Assembly (NCBI RefSeq): GCF_900103475.1
Contig: NZ_FNHG01000019.1
Coordinates: forward strand, 1-64,000
Reading direction: 5' to 3'
Length of the DNA stretch: 64,000 nucleotides
Source of the DNA: Maricaulis salignorans
GTDB taxonomy: Bacteria > Pseudomonadota > Alphaproteobacteria > Caulobacterales > Maricaulaceae
Shown: piece by piece, positions 1-8,158 of the stretch
How positions within the stretch are numbered: the first letter of the stretch is position 1
Layout: every line of letters begins with the position of its first letter
Program-made: the position numbers and the translations under genes
The notes under the pieces: model-generated
What the model saw: the letters and a program-made list of their open reading frames with translations, nothing else
Database searches by the model: none
Told to the model about the DNA's origin: nothing

Positions 1-1563
1 GGTCCGCAGTCGGCACTCTACGGCTTCAATGCCGTTGCCGGCGTGGTCAACATCATCACCCGCAACCCGAACCATGGTGATTACACCCAGCTGCGCGTCA
101 ATGCCGGCACGGATGAGTATCAGGGCGTTTCCATCGTTGCCGGCCGTCAGTTTGGCGACCGCTTCTCGGTTCGTGCCAGCTATGGCGCATCGGAAGCCAG
201 TGAATTCGCAGCCTTTGAGGGCAATGCGAGAGCAATTGCCAACGGCATCGCTTCGCCCATGTTCAGCCGCGAGACGGCCTCCCTGGAAGGTCGCTTCCGC
301 CTGACCGACTCGATCAACCTGACGGCTGAGGTCACCCGCGCTGATTCCACGACGAATGAGAACGGCTCGATCTATCTGCCCGCTTATTCACACTACGAAC
401 TCGCCTCCTATAAGGGCGATATCGAAGCGGACACAGCCTGGGGCCTGATTACGGCCAGCGCTTACCGCAATGAGACCGAAATCACCTATTCCTTCGGTCC
501 ACTGACCTCGACCCTGACCACGATGCGATTGCAGGACCTGTTCCGGATCGGCACCGATGACACCATCCGGCTGAGTGTCGAGTACCGCGATGCCCTGGCG
601 AATTCATTCCCGACGACGACGAATGGCGATTTCGGCTATGAGACGATTGCCTTCGCCGCGATGTGGAACCACAAGTTCAATAGCGCCGTCGATGCCACGC
701 TTGCCCTGCGCTATGACAATGTATCCTGGAGCCGTGATGGTGATCCTGATCCGGCCTTCTATGCTTTCTCCCAGGCTGATTACGATGTCACGATCGAAGA
801 GATCAGCTACAACGCCGCTCTGGTCTGGCATCCGGAATCCGGTGGCGCTGTCCGATTGACGGCCGCACGGGGCATCCAGGCTCCGTCCATGTTCGATATC
901 GGATTCACGCTGGGACTTGGCACAGCGGCCCTGTCAGGGAACCCCAATATCGCTCCGTCCATCGTTACGAATTACGAGCTCGCCTATGATCGTCAGCTGA
1001 CGCCGTCGACGACGCTTCGTACGGCGGTTTTCTATCAGGAAACGCAGGACGTGAAGGGCAGCTTCGGAAACTTCCCGGATATCTTCGCGCCAGTTCCAAC
1101 CTATATCTACACCAATCGCGGTGATACGGCGGTTTCCGGTGCCGAGATTGCGCTCGCCGGCCGTCCGGAAGGCGCCTGGTTGTGGGATGTGAACTACACC
1201 TACAAGCAGGTTGAAGATGATCTCACCACCTTCGCCCTGACCACTGCGCTGGATTTTGAGGCGTCCACACCGGCCCATATTCTCAATGGCCACCTGGGCT
1301 GGAGCGAAGGCCGCATCACCGTCGATGGCTATGCCAATTACACGTCGGCGATCGACATGCCGATGCAGGCGGTCTTCGGTAGCACTACACAGGTGCCGAT
1401 CGATTCTACGCTGTCACTGTCGCTGCGCGGTGCCTATGAAATCAACGATCATTTCGATCTTTCGGTGAATGCCCAGAATGTGAATTACGGCGATGGTGAA
1501 GTCACCAACTCCGTGTTCCAGACAGAATCCCGCGTCTGGGTCTCCATCAGCGCCGGCTTCTAG
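1..1563 (+). CDS. TonB-dependent receptor, 3' part (5' end outside window)
   Basis: Outer-membrane TonB-dependent receptor, 520 residues visible; the signal peptide, TonB box and most of the plug lie before base 1. The window opens inside the plug at GPQSALYGFNAVAGVVNIIT, the usual end-of-plug signature (GPQSxLYGxNAxxGVVNIIT). The remainder has the alternating aromatic/polar strands of the 22-strand barrel and ends in VSISAGF, a terminal aromatic suited to BAM recognition. Family knowledge: energised uptake of siderophores, cobalamin, oligosaccharides or similar. The substrate cannot be deduced, since no transporter or enzyme gene follows. A hairpin lies just after the stop and an unrelated chemotaxis receptor comes next. 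Confidence 0.9.
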   Translation, partial: GPQSALYGFNAVAGVVNIITRNPNHGDYTQLRVNAGTDEYQGVSIVAGRQFGDRFSVRASYGASEASEFAAFEGNARAIANGIASPMFSRETASLEGRFRLTDSINLTAEVTRADSTTNENGSIYLPAYSHYELASYKGDIEADTAWGLITASAYRNETEITYSFGPLTSTLTTMRLQDLFRIGTDDTIRLSVEYRDALANSFPTTTNGDFGYETIAFAAMWNHKFNSAVDATLALRYDNVSWSRDGDPDPAFYAFSQADYDVTIEEISYNAALVWHPESGGAVRLTAARGIQAPSMFDIGFTLGLGTAALSGNPNIAPSIVTNYELAYDRQLTPSTTLRTAVFYQETQDVKGSFGNFPDIFAPVPTYIYTNRGDTAVSGAEIALAGRPEGAWLWDVNYTYKQVEDDLTTFALTTALDFEASTPAHILNGHLGWSEGRITVDGYANYTSAIDMPMQAVFGSTTQVPIDSTLSLSLRGAYEINDHFDLSVNAQNVNYGDGEVTNSVFQTESRVWVSISAGF

Positions 1564-1574
1564 CAGAAGCGTAC

Positions 1575-1600
1575 CGCCCCGGTGCAGACGCACCGGGGCG
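1575..1600 (+). terminator. Hairpin after TonB receptor gene
   Basis: Perfect inverted repeat with 11-base arms (CGCCCCGGTGC / GCACCGGGGCG) and a 4-base loop, 11 bases after the stop codon. No T-run follows, so it is either a weak intrinsic terminator or an RNA 3' end stabiliser. Confidence 0.5.
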
Positions 1601-1679
1601 ATACGCGTCATGTTAACCATTCAGGTGGACTGTTAACGCCACCAACCAATTGTCGCCGACCGGTTCGCAGGAGGGCCCC

Positions 1680-3380
1680 ATGGCCAAGGGAACAAAATTG
1701 TTCAATCTCACCATCGCACGGTCGTTCGCCGTGGCGCCCATCGCTGCCATTCTGGCCCTTGCCGCTGTTGCCGGCCTGGGCACCTGGTCCCTCATGCAGG
1801 CGTCCGCCAGCCAGGGCCGCGTCATTGCGGGCATGGAGGTCGGTGTCGACCTGACCCGCATGCAGACGACGCTGGAAACCATCAATGCCGATGTCTTCCA
1901 GATCATTACATCACAGGCTGCCGGCCAGGGTGTCGATGTCATGGCCGCTTTCGAGCCCGTCGCCGTGAATATCAACAGCCTTTCTGCACAGGTCGAGACC
2001 TTGCGCCCCTTTGCCGATGAAGCCGGCCGCGGCGAGACAATCGATCGTTTGACCGAACAACTGGCCCTCTACCGCGACGCGCTGGATTTTGTCGGCCAGA
2101 TGCTGGAGCTCGATTTCGCCAGCTCGGTTGCTTTCCTGACGCCCTTTGATGAGGTGTTTACCGAGTTGAGCGGCGACCTGACTGAACTTGCCGATACGGC
2201 TGCCAGCCTGTCCCGCGCCGATGCTGAGGCGGCCGACGCTGCGGCCCGCACCGCCATCATGGTCTTTATCGGCCTGACCGCACTGGTCGCAGTTGGCCTG
2301 ATCTCCCTGTCCATCTTCTTCGGAACCCGGATTTCCAAATCCGTCCGTTCGATCGCCGATGCGACCGAGACGCTGGCCAATGGCGATTATTCGCTGGATA
2401 TCGTCGCGCTTGAGCGCACCGATGAGCTGGGCGCCGTGGTTGAAAGCCTGAAGCGCTTCCGCGAAAGCGGCATCAAGGCCGAGGAACTCGAACAGGAGCA
2501 ACGCAATGCGACCGAGCTCCAGGAGCGCCGGGCGACCCAGATCAATGATCTGGCCAAGGCGTTCGACACCGAAGTCATGACCCTGCTGGGCGAAGTGACC
2601 GAGGCGTGTTCCTCGATGTCGGCAATCTCGGAACAATTGTCGACCGCCGCGATCGAAGGGTCGACCAAGAGCGGTATGATGGCGACATCGGCTGCTGAAG
2701 CCTCGAGCAATGTGGAATCCGTTGCCGCCGCTTCCGAGGAATTGTCGGCGTCGATCCAGGAGGTCACCCAGCAGATCCAGAATTCTTCCAATATGGCGGC
2801 TCAGGCCGATGAGCGTTCCAAGGCTGTCCAGGCCGTGGTCGATAATCTCGGCTCCGCGGCGCAGCAGATTGGCAATGTTGTCCAGCTGATCAATGACATT
2901 TCCGAGCAGACCAATCTGCTGGCTCTGAACGCGACCATCGAAGCCGCCCGCGCTGGCGAAGCCGGCAAGGGCTTTGCCGTTGTCGCTTCGGAAGTGAAGT
3001 CACTGGCGGCCCAGACGGCCAAGGCCACCGGCGATATTCGCGGCCAGATTGAAGCCATCCAGGAGGCTGCAGCCTCCTCATCGGCCTCCATTGGCGATGT
3101 GACCAAAGCCGTTGCGGAAATCAGCCGTGCATCGGCCGCGATTGCTGCGGCCTCCGAAGAGCAAAGCGCCTCGACCCGCGAAATTTCCGGCTCGGTCGCT
3201 CATGCCGCGACCAGCGCGCGCAATGTGTCCGACAATGTCGACTCGGTGTCGCGTTCGGCAATGCAGACCGGTGAGGCTTCCCAGGAAGTGCTCAAATCGG
3301 TTCGTGCCGTGTCGGAACGTGCCGACCGGCTTAACAAGACGGTTGAGACCTTCCTCAATGAAGTGCGCAAGGCCGGCTGA
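1680..3380 (+). CDS. Methyl-accepting chemotaxis protein
   Basis: Membrane chemoreceptor of 566 residues feeding CheA/CheW. The ATG at 1680 is preceded by AGGAGGG, which decides this start over an upstream TTG. Visible domains: first membrane helix around residues 10-32, periplasmic sensor about 33-190 without a recognisable named fold, second helix about 193-217, HAMP about 218-272, then the cytoplasmic signalling domain with the hairpin-tip signature [19 protein letters not shown] near residues 407-425. The C terminus (FLNEVRKAG) lacks a CheR/CheB-tethering pentapeptide. It stands alone, with no che genes in the window; a terminator follows. The ligand is unknown. Confidence 0.95.
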   Translation: MAKGTKLFNLTIARSFAVAPIAAILALAAVAGLGTWSLMQASASQGRVIAGMEVGVDLTRMQTTLETINADVFQIITSQAAGQGVDVMAAFEPVAVNINSLSAQVETLRPFADEAGRGETIDRLTEQLALYRDALDFVGQMLELDFASSVAFLTPFDEVFTELSGDLTELADTAASLSRADAEAADAAARTAIMVFIGLTALVAVGLISLSIFFGTRISKSVRSIADATETLANGDYSLDIVALERTDELGAVVESLKRFRESGIKAEELEQEQRNATELQERRATQINDLAKAFDTEVMTLLGEVTEACSSMSAISEQLSTAAIEGSTKSGMMATSAAEASSNVESVAAASEELSASIQEVTQQIQNSSNMAAQADERSKAVQAVVDNLGSAAQQIGNVVQLINDISEQTNLLALNATIEAARAGEAGKGFAVVASEVKSLAAQTAKATGDIRGQIEAIQEAAASSSASIGDVTKAVAEISRASAAIAAASEEQSASTREISGSVAHAATSARNVSDNVDSVSRSAMQTGEASQEVLKSVRAVSERADRLNKTVETFLNEVRKAG

Positions 3381-3763
3381 TTACGCCGCCACGACGTCAA
3401 GCGAATTGCACGGCGCCCGGACTGTCATGGTCCGGGCGTTTTGCTGTGTGCGCTCGGGTGGCGGGGGCGACGGGGCGGATCGCCTGGGACCGAAGTGAAA
3501 CCCGGATCTGGCCAGTCGTGATTTGCCCGCCCGGTCAGACGCGGGGGGCGTCGACAGGGCTCTTGGCCTAAACGTTCCGGTTGCCACTTTATTAATGCAA
3601 CCACATCGGGTATAGGGGGAGGTCCCGCCCTTCGAACCAGGGCGGAGTGTTGTGTGCATCCATGGCGCAAATTGCGAGCGGGTGTGACCCTCGTTTTCGC
3701 GCCGCAACAATCAGCCCTGCTTGGCGGGCCGTTCTTTCTCAAACTGTGCTGGGGAGTAGCACA
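3381..3763. other. 383-base gap between MCP and hypothetical gene
   Basis: Apart from the terminator at 3414-3442 I see no gene or RNA. Open frames here lack codon bias and a ribosome site. The last ~150 bases must hold the promoter of the following gene, but no convincing -35/-10 pair or CtrA/sigma-54 site is visible. Confidence 0.6.
3414..3442 (+). terminator. Intrinsic terminator after MCP gene
   Basis: CGCCCGGAC / GTCCGGGCG stem with a 7-base loop, followed immediately by TTTT, 33 bases after the receptor stop codon. Classic rho-independent form. Confidence 0.8.
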
Positions 3764-4381
3764 ATGAAGATTTGCGAATTCGAGGTGCCAGCCCCCGGAG
3801 GCCGGCACAGCTACAGATTCAGCTATATTTGGCAGGATATGGGGTGGGTTAATGACGGCGTGATCTCCACGGAGATTGCTGTTGTCCGGATCAACGCAGA
3901 CGGACATGAAGATGCGTCCATAACCGCGACGGTCGCGGTTGATGTGGACAATAACCAGATCATTGTGACTTTGCCCGGCGGCACTGAGCTGGTCGTTGAT
4001 CTGCTCGATTACAATTTGGCCGATGTCGACCACCGGGCTGATGGGCTGATGCCCGGGGACGAGGGCGAGCTGGACGGGTATTGGAACACCATTGTCGAGG
4101 CCAGTAGTGCGAATGCCGAAGCGGTCGCGGCAGCCATCGATGCCATCCCTGTACCTGACCCGTTGATCGGCTGTGTCCTTCGCGCCGGCATTGCGACAGT
4201 TGTCGGGCAGGCCGTTGCCTGCAACGAACAGGTCGGTGGCGGCGGGGAATTGTACGCGCGTGTTCGTGCTGTGCTCGGTTGCCTCAGGGGCAATGGGCTG
4301 CGGATCCTGGGGCGAACGACGACCCGAACGCTACGCTGCATGGTGATGGGCGGGCTGCCGGCCTGTATCCCCTGGCCCTGA
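3764..4381 (+). CDS. Hypothetical protein
   Basis: Protein of 205 residues that I do not recognise. ATG at 3764 with GGGGAG nine bases upstream. Residues 1-90 look like a beta-rich domain (alternating strands such as ITATVAVDVDNNQIIVTLPG). The middle is acidic. Residues about 140-200 are hydrophobic and helical, with cysteines (GCVLRAGIATVVGQAVACNE) and then an Arg-rich stretch (RTTTRTLRCMVMGG). No signal peptide is evident. The last ~40 residues have a poorer coding pattern than the first part, so a frameshift near 4250 is possible. It lies 225 bases from the tRNA-Lys gene and has no functional neighbour. Confidence 0.5.
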   Translation: MKICEFEVPAPGGRHSYRFSYIWQDMGWVNDGVISTEIAVVRINADGHEDASITATVAVDVDNNQIIVTLPGGTELVVDLLDYNLADVDHRADGLMPGDEGELDGYWNTIVEASSANAEAVAAAIDAIPVPDPLIGCVLRAGIATVVGQAVACNEQVGGGGELYARVRAVLGCLRGNGLRILGRTTTRTLRCMVMGGLPACIPWP

Positions 4382-4605
4382 TATCGGTGACTGACGAGAC
4401 CCTGCGAGGGGCGTCGGAGGGGCAAATGTGCTGGCGAACGGTCTGCGGATCAACGGGGGCGCGCAAGCCAGGGCGATCGCCCGCGATGAGGTCGCTGCTC
4501 CGCCGGCTGTGCCACGGGTTCCGCCGCATTGATAGACCATGGTGGCGCGCGGGGCGGCGAGTGATCGCGGCCGCTTCGCCGCTCGTGATGTCGTTTTCAG
4601 AAGTA

Positions 4606-4681
<76 letters not shown>

Positions 4682-4900
4682 GCCGGGGTGGAGGCGGCGG
4701 AACATACGCGAGATTGTTCACAAAGCAAGGGCCTGATTTCAGCGTGCGCGGCCAGAGCGGGAGGCGGGTCTGGCAGCGGGGCGCCGGTCGGCCGCTCGCG
4801 CATGGCGGTGGCAAGTCCTCATTTACCCTGGGCCAGGAAAGTGTGTGCCTCGCCCGTGGTGTTAAGCGTGCTGTTAAGACAGGCGTGCGAGCTTGTCGCC

Positions 4901-5248
4901 ATGAAACCAGCCCGGCCCGATTCTTCCGTCAACGTGACGGCACCACTCTTTGATGCCGCGCATCTGGCGCGCTATACCGGCGGCGATGCGGAGCTGAAGG
5001 CGGAATTGCTGGCGCTGATGTGTGAGCAGGCGGAGCGCTGCATCGGTCTGATCAGTTCGGCACCCGATCATGAAAGCTGGACCTCGGCGCTGCATACGCT
5101 CAAGGGCGCGGCGCGCGGTGTCGGGGCGTTTGCCCTTGGCGAGGCCTGTGAAGCCGCCGAGGAGGCGCCACAAGCGCGCTGGCCGGAGGCGGCGCGATCT
5201 GTGGCGCAGGCCTTTGGCGAAACCCGGCGCTGTTTCGAGCGCAGCTGA
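4901..5248 (+). CDS. Orphan Hpt-domain phosphotransfer protein
   Basis: Histidine phosphotransfer protein of 115 residues. The helical Hpt domain fills the chain. The phosphorylatable His is H65 in ALHTLKGAARGVG, which fits the H-x-L-K-G-x-A signature. The ATG at 4901 is chosen because the domain begins soon after (APLFDAAHLARYTGGDAEL); upstream in-frame sequence overlaps a non-coding stretch next to tRNA-Lys. Such proteins carry phosphate between a receiver and a second receiver in multistep relays; no partner gene is adjacent. A TTAA-N8-TTAA pair lies at 4862-4877, one base longer than the CtrA consensus spacing, so cell-cycle control is only a suggestion. It is not ChpT, which is a much larger HisKA/HATPase-like protein. 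Confidence 0.8.
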   Translation: MKPARPDSSVNVTAPLFDAAHLARYTGGDAELKAELLALMCEQAERCIGLISSAPDHESWTSALHTLKGAARGVGAFALGEACEAAEEAPQARWPEAARSVAQAFGETRRCFERS

Positions 5249-5254
5249 TCGCGG

Positions 5255-5581
5255 CTAGCTGCCGCGCGTGCGATCCCAGACCTCGAATTCATAGGCAATC
5301 GACTGGCGAACCAGTTCGCGCCAGACCGGCTCGGCCAGTTCGGTGCTGAGCCCGACGCGCCGCGATTCGGCGAGAACCTTGCCGATCACATCCTCAATCC
5401 GCCAATCATCATGGACAACGGCGCGTGACGGTTTGATCCGGGCCGCGGCTTCCATATAACGCGCGCGCTCGGCGATCAGCGCCACCAGTTCACGGTCGAT
5501 CGCATCGACCCCTTCGCGCACCTGCGCCATGCTGGTGCAATCCTCCGGGCTGATGCGCGTGCTGGCGGTCTGTGTGCTCAT
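5255..5581 (-). CDS. Chorismate mutase (AroQ type)
   Basis: Small all-helical chorismate mutase of 108 residues converting chorismate to prephenate for Phe/Tyr synthesis. The length fits the monofunctional AroQ fold. Visible features are the first-helix motif REGVDAIDRELVALIAERARYM with the conserved Arg and Asp, and the second-half pattern VGLSTELAEPVWRELVRQSIAYE typical of alphaproteobacterial stand-alone enzymes. There is no signal peptide, so it is cytoplasmic, unlike the secreted AroQ-gamma type. It converges on the Hpt gene (stops 6 bases apart). Some AroQ-fold homologues are isochorismate-pyruvate lyases, which cannot be excluded without alignment. Confidence 0.85.
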   Translation of the reverse strand: MSTQTASTRISPEDCTSMAQVREGVDAIDRELVALIAERARYMEAAARIKPSRAVVHDDWRIEDVIGKVLAESRRVGLSTELAEPVWRELVRQSIAYEFEVWDRTRGS

Positions 5582-5734
5582 ATCGGGTCAACCTGTTGCA
5601 GTCCTGCGGCGTTTATAGGCGGCGCGGAGCCATCCCCCAAGGGGCGAGCTGTCACACCCGCATGGTCAAGCGCATTGCCGGTCGACCTGATCGCCAGCCG
5701 CGCTATGCTGGCGGCAAAATCTTGGAGACTCGCA

Positions 5735-6358
5735 ATGTCACAGCCGGTCAGAATTTATGGTGATCGCCGCAGCGGTAACTGTCTGAAGGTGAAATGGACC
5801 GCCGACTATCTCGCCATTCCCTATCAGTGGATTGAGGTTGATGTGGCCAGGGGCGAGACCCGCACCGATGATTTCCTCGCCATCAATCCGGCCGGGCAGG
5901 TGCCCTGTCTGGAGCGCGAGGATGGCCGCATCCTGGCCCAGTCGAACGCGATCATCTTCCATCTCGCCGGCGGCTCCCCGCTGATCCCGGCCGATAGTTT
6001 CGATACCGCCAAAATGCTCGAATGGATGTTCTGGGAGCAATATAGCCACGAGCCGGCGATCGCTGTGCGCCGTTACCAGAAAGCGTTCCAGAACCTGCCG
6101 GAGGACTCGATTGATCCGGCCCTGATGGCTAAGGGGCGCCGCGCGCTCGGCGTGATGGAGATGCGGCTCCTGTCGCGCGATTTCATTGTCGGTGAGACGA
6201 TGACGCTCGCCGATATCGCCCTCGTTGCCTATACGCGCCTGGCCGATGAGGGCGGGTTTGATCTCGATGAATTCCTCAATGTGCGCGGCTGGATTGCACG
6301 GATCGACCAGGAACTCGGGCTCGACCCCGATGATGGGCGCGTCAATCCGGGCGCCTAG
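5735..6358 (+). CDS. Glutathione S-transferase family protein
   Basis: Cytosolic GST of 207 residues. The thioredoxin-like N-terminal domain spans about 1-78, with a candidate catalytic Ser at RRSGNCLKVKW, the cis-proline loop NPAGQVPCLE and the glutathione-contacting QSNAI. The all-helical C-terminal domain follows, including the N-capping motif GETMTLADIALVAY. Start at ATG 5735 is supported by GGAGA seven bases upstream; an earlier ATG at 5675 is in frame but lacks a ribosome site. The next gene, a Nudix hydrolase, begins five bases after the stop, so the two are probably co-transcribed. Substrate unknown. Confidence 0.9.
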   Translation: MSQPVRIYGDRRSGNCLKVKWTADYLAIPYQWIEVDVARGETRTDDFLAINPAGQVPCLEREDGRILAQSNAIIFHLAGGSPLIPADSFDTAKMLEWMFWEQYSHEPAIAVRRYQKAFQNLPEDSIDPALMAKGRRALGVMEMRLLSRDFIVGETMTLADIALVAYTRLADEGGFDLDEFLNVRGWIARIDQELGLDPDDGRVNPGA

Positions 6359-6363
6359 GAAAC

Positions 6364-6849
6364 GTGGAGCTGAGCGAAACCATCGAAGCCATCCCGCAAT
6401 TCGGCGTCTGCGAGGCCGGAACACCCTATAGCGTGCGCCCCTGCGCCTTCGGCATCGCGGTCAATGACGGCGGCCATATCGCCCTGGTGCGGATTGCACG
6501 CGAGACCTATGTGAACTGGGACTTGCCCGGCGGCATGATTGACCCCGGAGAGAGCGAGGCCGAGGCGCTGGCGCGTGAATTTTGCGAGGAAACCGGCTGG
6601 ACGGTCACGCCCGGTGCCCTGGTGGCGCGGGCCGAACAATTCACCATCACCCGCACCGGCGAGCGCCGCCGCAATCAGTGTGGCTTTTTTCTGTGCGAGC
6701 TGGGCGCGATGAATGGCGGCAAGATCGAGGATGATCATGAACTGGTCTGGCTCGACCCGCATGAAGCACTGACGCGCCTGCGCCATCCGGCGGCGGCCTG
6801 GGCAGTGACGCAATGGCTGCGGATGGGGCGTGTGTGTGGCTCGCCCTAG
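6364..6849 (+). CDS. Nudix hydrolase
   Basis: Nudix pyrophosphohydrolase of 161 residues starting at GTG 6364, five bases after the GST stop. The complete Nudix box is present: GGMIDPGESEAEALAREFCE followed by ETGW (GX5EX7REUXEEXGU), which binds the metal and the diphosphate. The protein has only the core fold plus a short N-terminal strand region, so the substrate (ADP-sugar, dinucleotide, oxidised dNTP) cannot be predicted. Its last codons lie in copy 1 of a tandem repeat shared with the converging VWA gene, so the C terminus (CGSP) may be a product of that duplication. Confidence 0.9.
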   Translation: MELSETIEAIPQFGVCEAGTPYSVRPCAFGIAVNDGGHIALVRIARETYVNWDLPGGMIDPGESEAEALAREFCEETGWTVTPGALVARAEQFTITRTGERRRNQCGFFLCELGAMNGGKIEDDHELVWLDPHEALTRLRHPAAAWAVTQWLRMGRVCGSP

Positions 6850-6895
6850 CGGGCCAGTTCCTTGCCCCGGCTCGCCCTAGCGAGCTAATTCCTTG
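6838..6895. repeat. Tandem near-repeat at the convergent Nudix/VWA gene ends
   Basis: Two 27-base units starting at 6838 and 6869 (period 31) differ at only three positions. Each contains GGCTCGCCCTAG and TTCCTTG. Copy 1 carries the Nudix stop; copy 2 carries the stop and last codons (KELAR) of the VWA gene on the other strand. Copy 1 would also encode KELAR-stop on the minus strand. It looks like a local slip duplication of the VWA 3' end. Confidence 0.85.
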
Positions 6896-8052
6896 ATCGC
6901 CTCGTCGACGCCTTCCAGCGTCAGCGGGAACATGCGCTGGGCACCGATCAGATCTTGTACCAGCTTGGTCGAATGGGAGTATTCCCACCATTCCTCGGGT
7001 TGCGGATTGAGCCAGATCAGATTGGGCCAGGTTTCCACCAGGCGCTTGATCCAGACCGCACCGGCTTCGTCATTCCAGCCCTCGACCGAGCCGCCCGCAT
7101 GGGTGATCTCATAGGGTGCCATGGCGGCATCGCCGACGATGATGACTTTCCAGTCGTGCGGGTATTTGTGGATCAGATCGAGTGTCGGCACCGTTTCGGC
7201 GCGGCGGCGCAGATTGGAGCGCCAGACGCCTTCATAGGGGCAATTGTGGAAGTAGAAATATTCCAGGTTCTTGAAGGTCGAGCGTGAGGCCGAGAATAAT
7301 TCCTCGCACAGCTTCACGTAAGGATCCATCGAACCGCCGACATCGAACAACGCCAATACCTTGATCGCATTGCGTCGTTCGGGGCGCATCACGACATCAA
7401 GCCAGCCCTGGCGCGCGGTGGCGTTGATCGTATTGTCGAGGTCGAGTTCGTCCTGGGCGCCGTCGCGGGCAAATTTGCGCAGACGGCGCAGGGCGACTTT
7501 CAGATTGCGCGTGCCCAGTTCGCGATCACCATCGAGATCCTTGTAGCGGCGCTGCTCCCACACCTTGGCGGCACGGTTATGCTTGCCCGGACCGCCAATG
7601 CGCACGCCGGCCGGATTATAGCCGCCATGGCCAAAGGGCGATGTGCCACCGGTGCCAATCCATTTGGAGCCGCCTTCATGGCGTTTTTCCTGCTCCTCTA
7701 GCCGCTTCTTCAGTGTTTCCATCAACTCGTCGAAGGGCAGGGCCTCCATGGCCGCCATCTCTTCTTCGGTCAGGAGTTTCTGCATCATCGCCTTGAGCCA
7801 GTCGTCCGGGATCTCGTTTTCCCCGAACAGGTCGCCCAGCGTCTCGACGCCCTTGAAGACATGCGCGAACACCTGGTCGAACTTGTCGAAGGCTTTCTCG
7901 TCCTTCACCAGGGCGGCGCGGCTGACGGAATAGAAATGTCCGATATCCGGCTCGATCACGCCCTTGTCGAGCGCCTCAAGAAGCGTGAGATATTCCCGCG
8001 TCGTGACGGGGATTTTGGCGGCGCGCAGCTGGGTGAAGAAGTGATGGAGCAT
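6877..8052 (-). CDS. VWA-domain protein, CoxE-like
   Basis: Cytoplasmic protein of 391 residues related to the CoxE-like von Willebrand A family that partners MoxR ATPases. The N-terminal ~120 residues are helical and acidic, followed by a Gly-rich linker (SKWIGTGGTSPFGHGGYNP, about 129-147). The VWA fold begins near residue 225 with a MIDAS motif variant D237-VGG-S241 (classical DxSxS reads DxGxS here). The family is proposed to act with MoxR AAA+ proteins as metal-insertion or complex-maturation chaperones. A MoxR gene lies 6.8 kb away on the same strand (14853-15740), so the usual adjacent pair is split. It is preceded by the terminator of the TonB receptor gene. Confidence 0.85.
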   Translation of the reverse strand: MLHHFFTQLRAAKIPVTTREYLTLLEALDKGVIEPDIGHFYSVSRAALVKDEKAFDKFDQVFAHVFKGVETLGDLFGENEIPDDWLKAMMQKLLTEEEMAAMEALPFDELMETLKKRLEEQEKRHEGGSKWIGTGGTSPFGHGGYNPAGVRIGGPGKHNRAAKVWEQRRYKDLDGDRELGTRNLKVALRRLRKFARDGAQDELDLDNTINATARQGWLDVVMRPERRNAIKVLALFDVGGSMDPYVKLCEELFSASRSTFKNLEYFYFHNCPYEGVWRSNLRRRAETVPTLDLIHKYPHDWKVIIVGDAAMAPYEITHAGGSVEGWNDEAGAVWIKRLVETWPNLIWLNPQPEEWWEYSHSTKLVQDLIGAQRMFPLTLEGVDEAIKELAR

Positions 8053-8106
8053 GGCGCCAACCTAGCGAGCTTCGGGCCGCAGGAAAAGGCGGCCATGCGC
8101 CCCATG

Positions 8107-8136
8107 CAAAACGGCCCCGCGCGAGGGCGGGGCCGT
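8107..8136 (-). terminator. Intrinsic terminator of TonB receptor gene
   Basis: ACGGCCCCGC / GCGGGGCCGT inverted repeat with a 6-base loop. Read on the minus strand it is followed by a TTTT run (8107-8110). It sits 23 bases downstream of the receptor stop codon. Confidence 0.8.
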
Positions 8137-8158
8137 CCTGCCGCAGAACGGTCAGGCT

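Noticed and set aside
1613-1637. Two TTAAC elements upstream of the chemoreceptor gene as a CtrA site
   Set aside because: They are separated by 16 bases between TTAA cores, not the 7 needed for a CtrA box.
4862-4877. TTAA-N8-TTAA before the Hpt gene as a CtrA box
   Set aside because: Spacing is one base off consensus; mentioned in the gene entry but not listed as a site.
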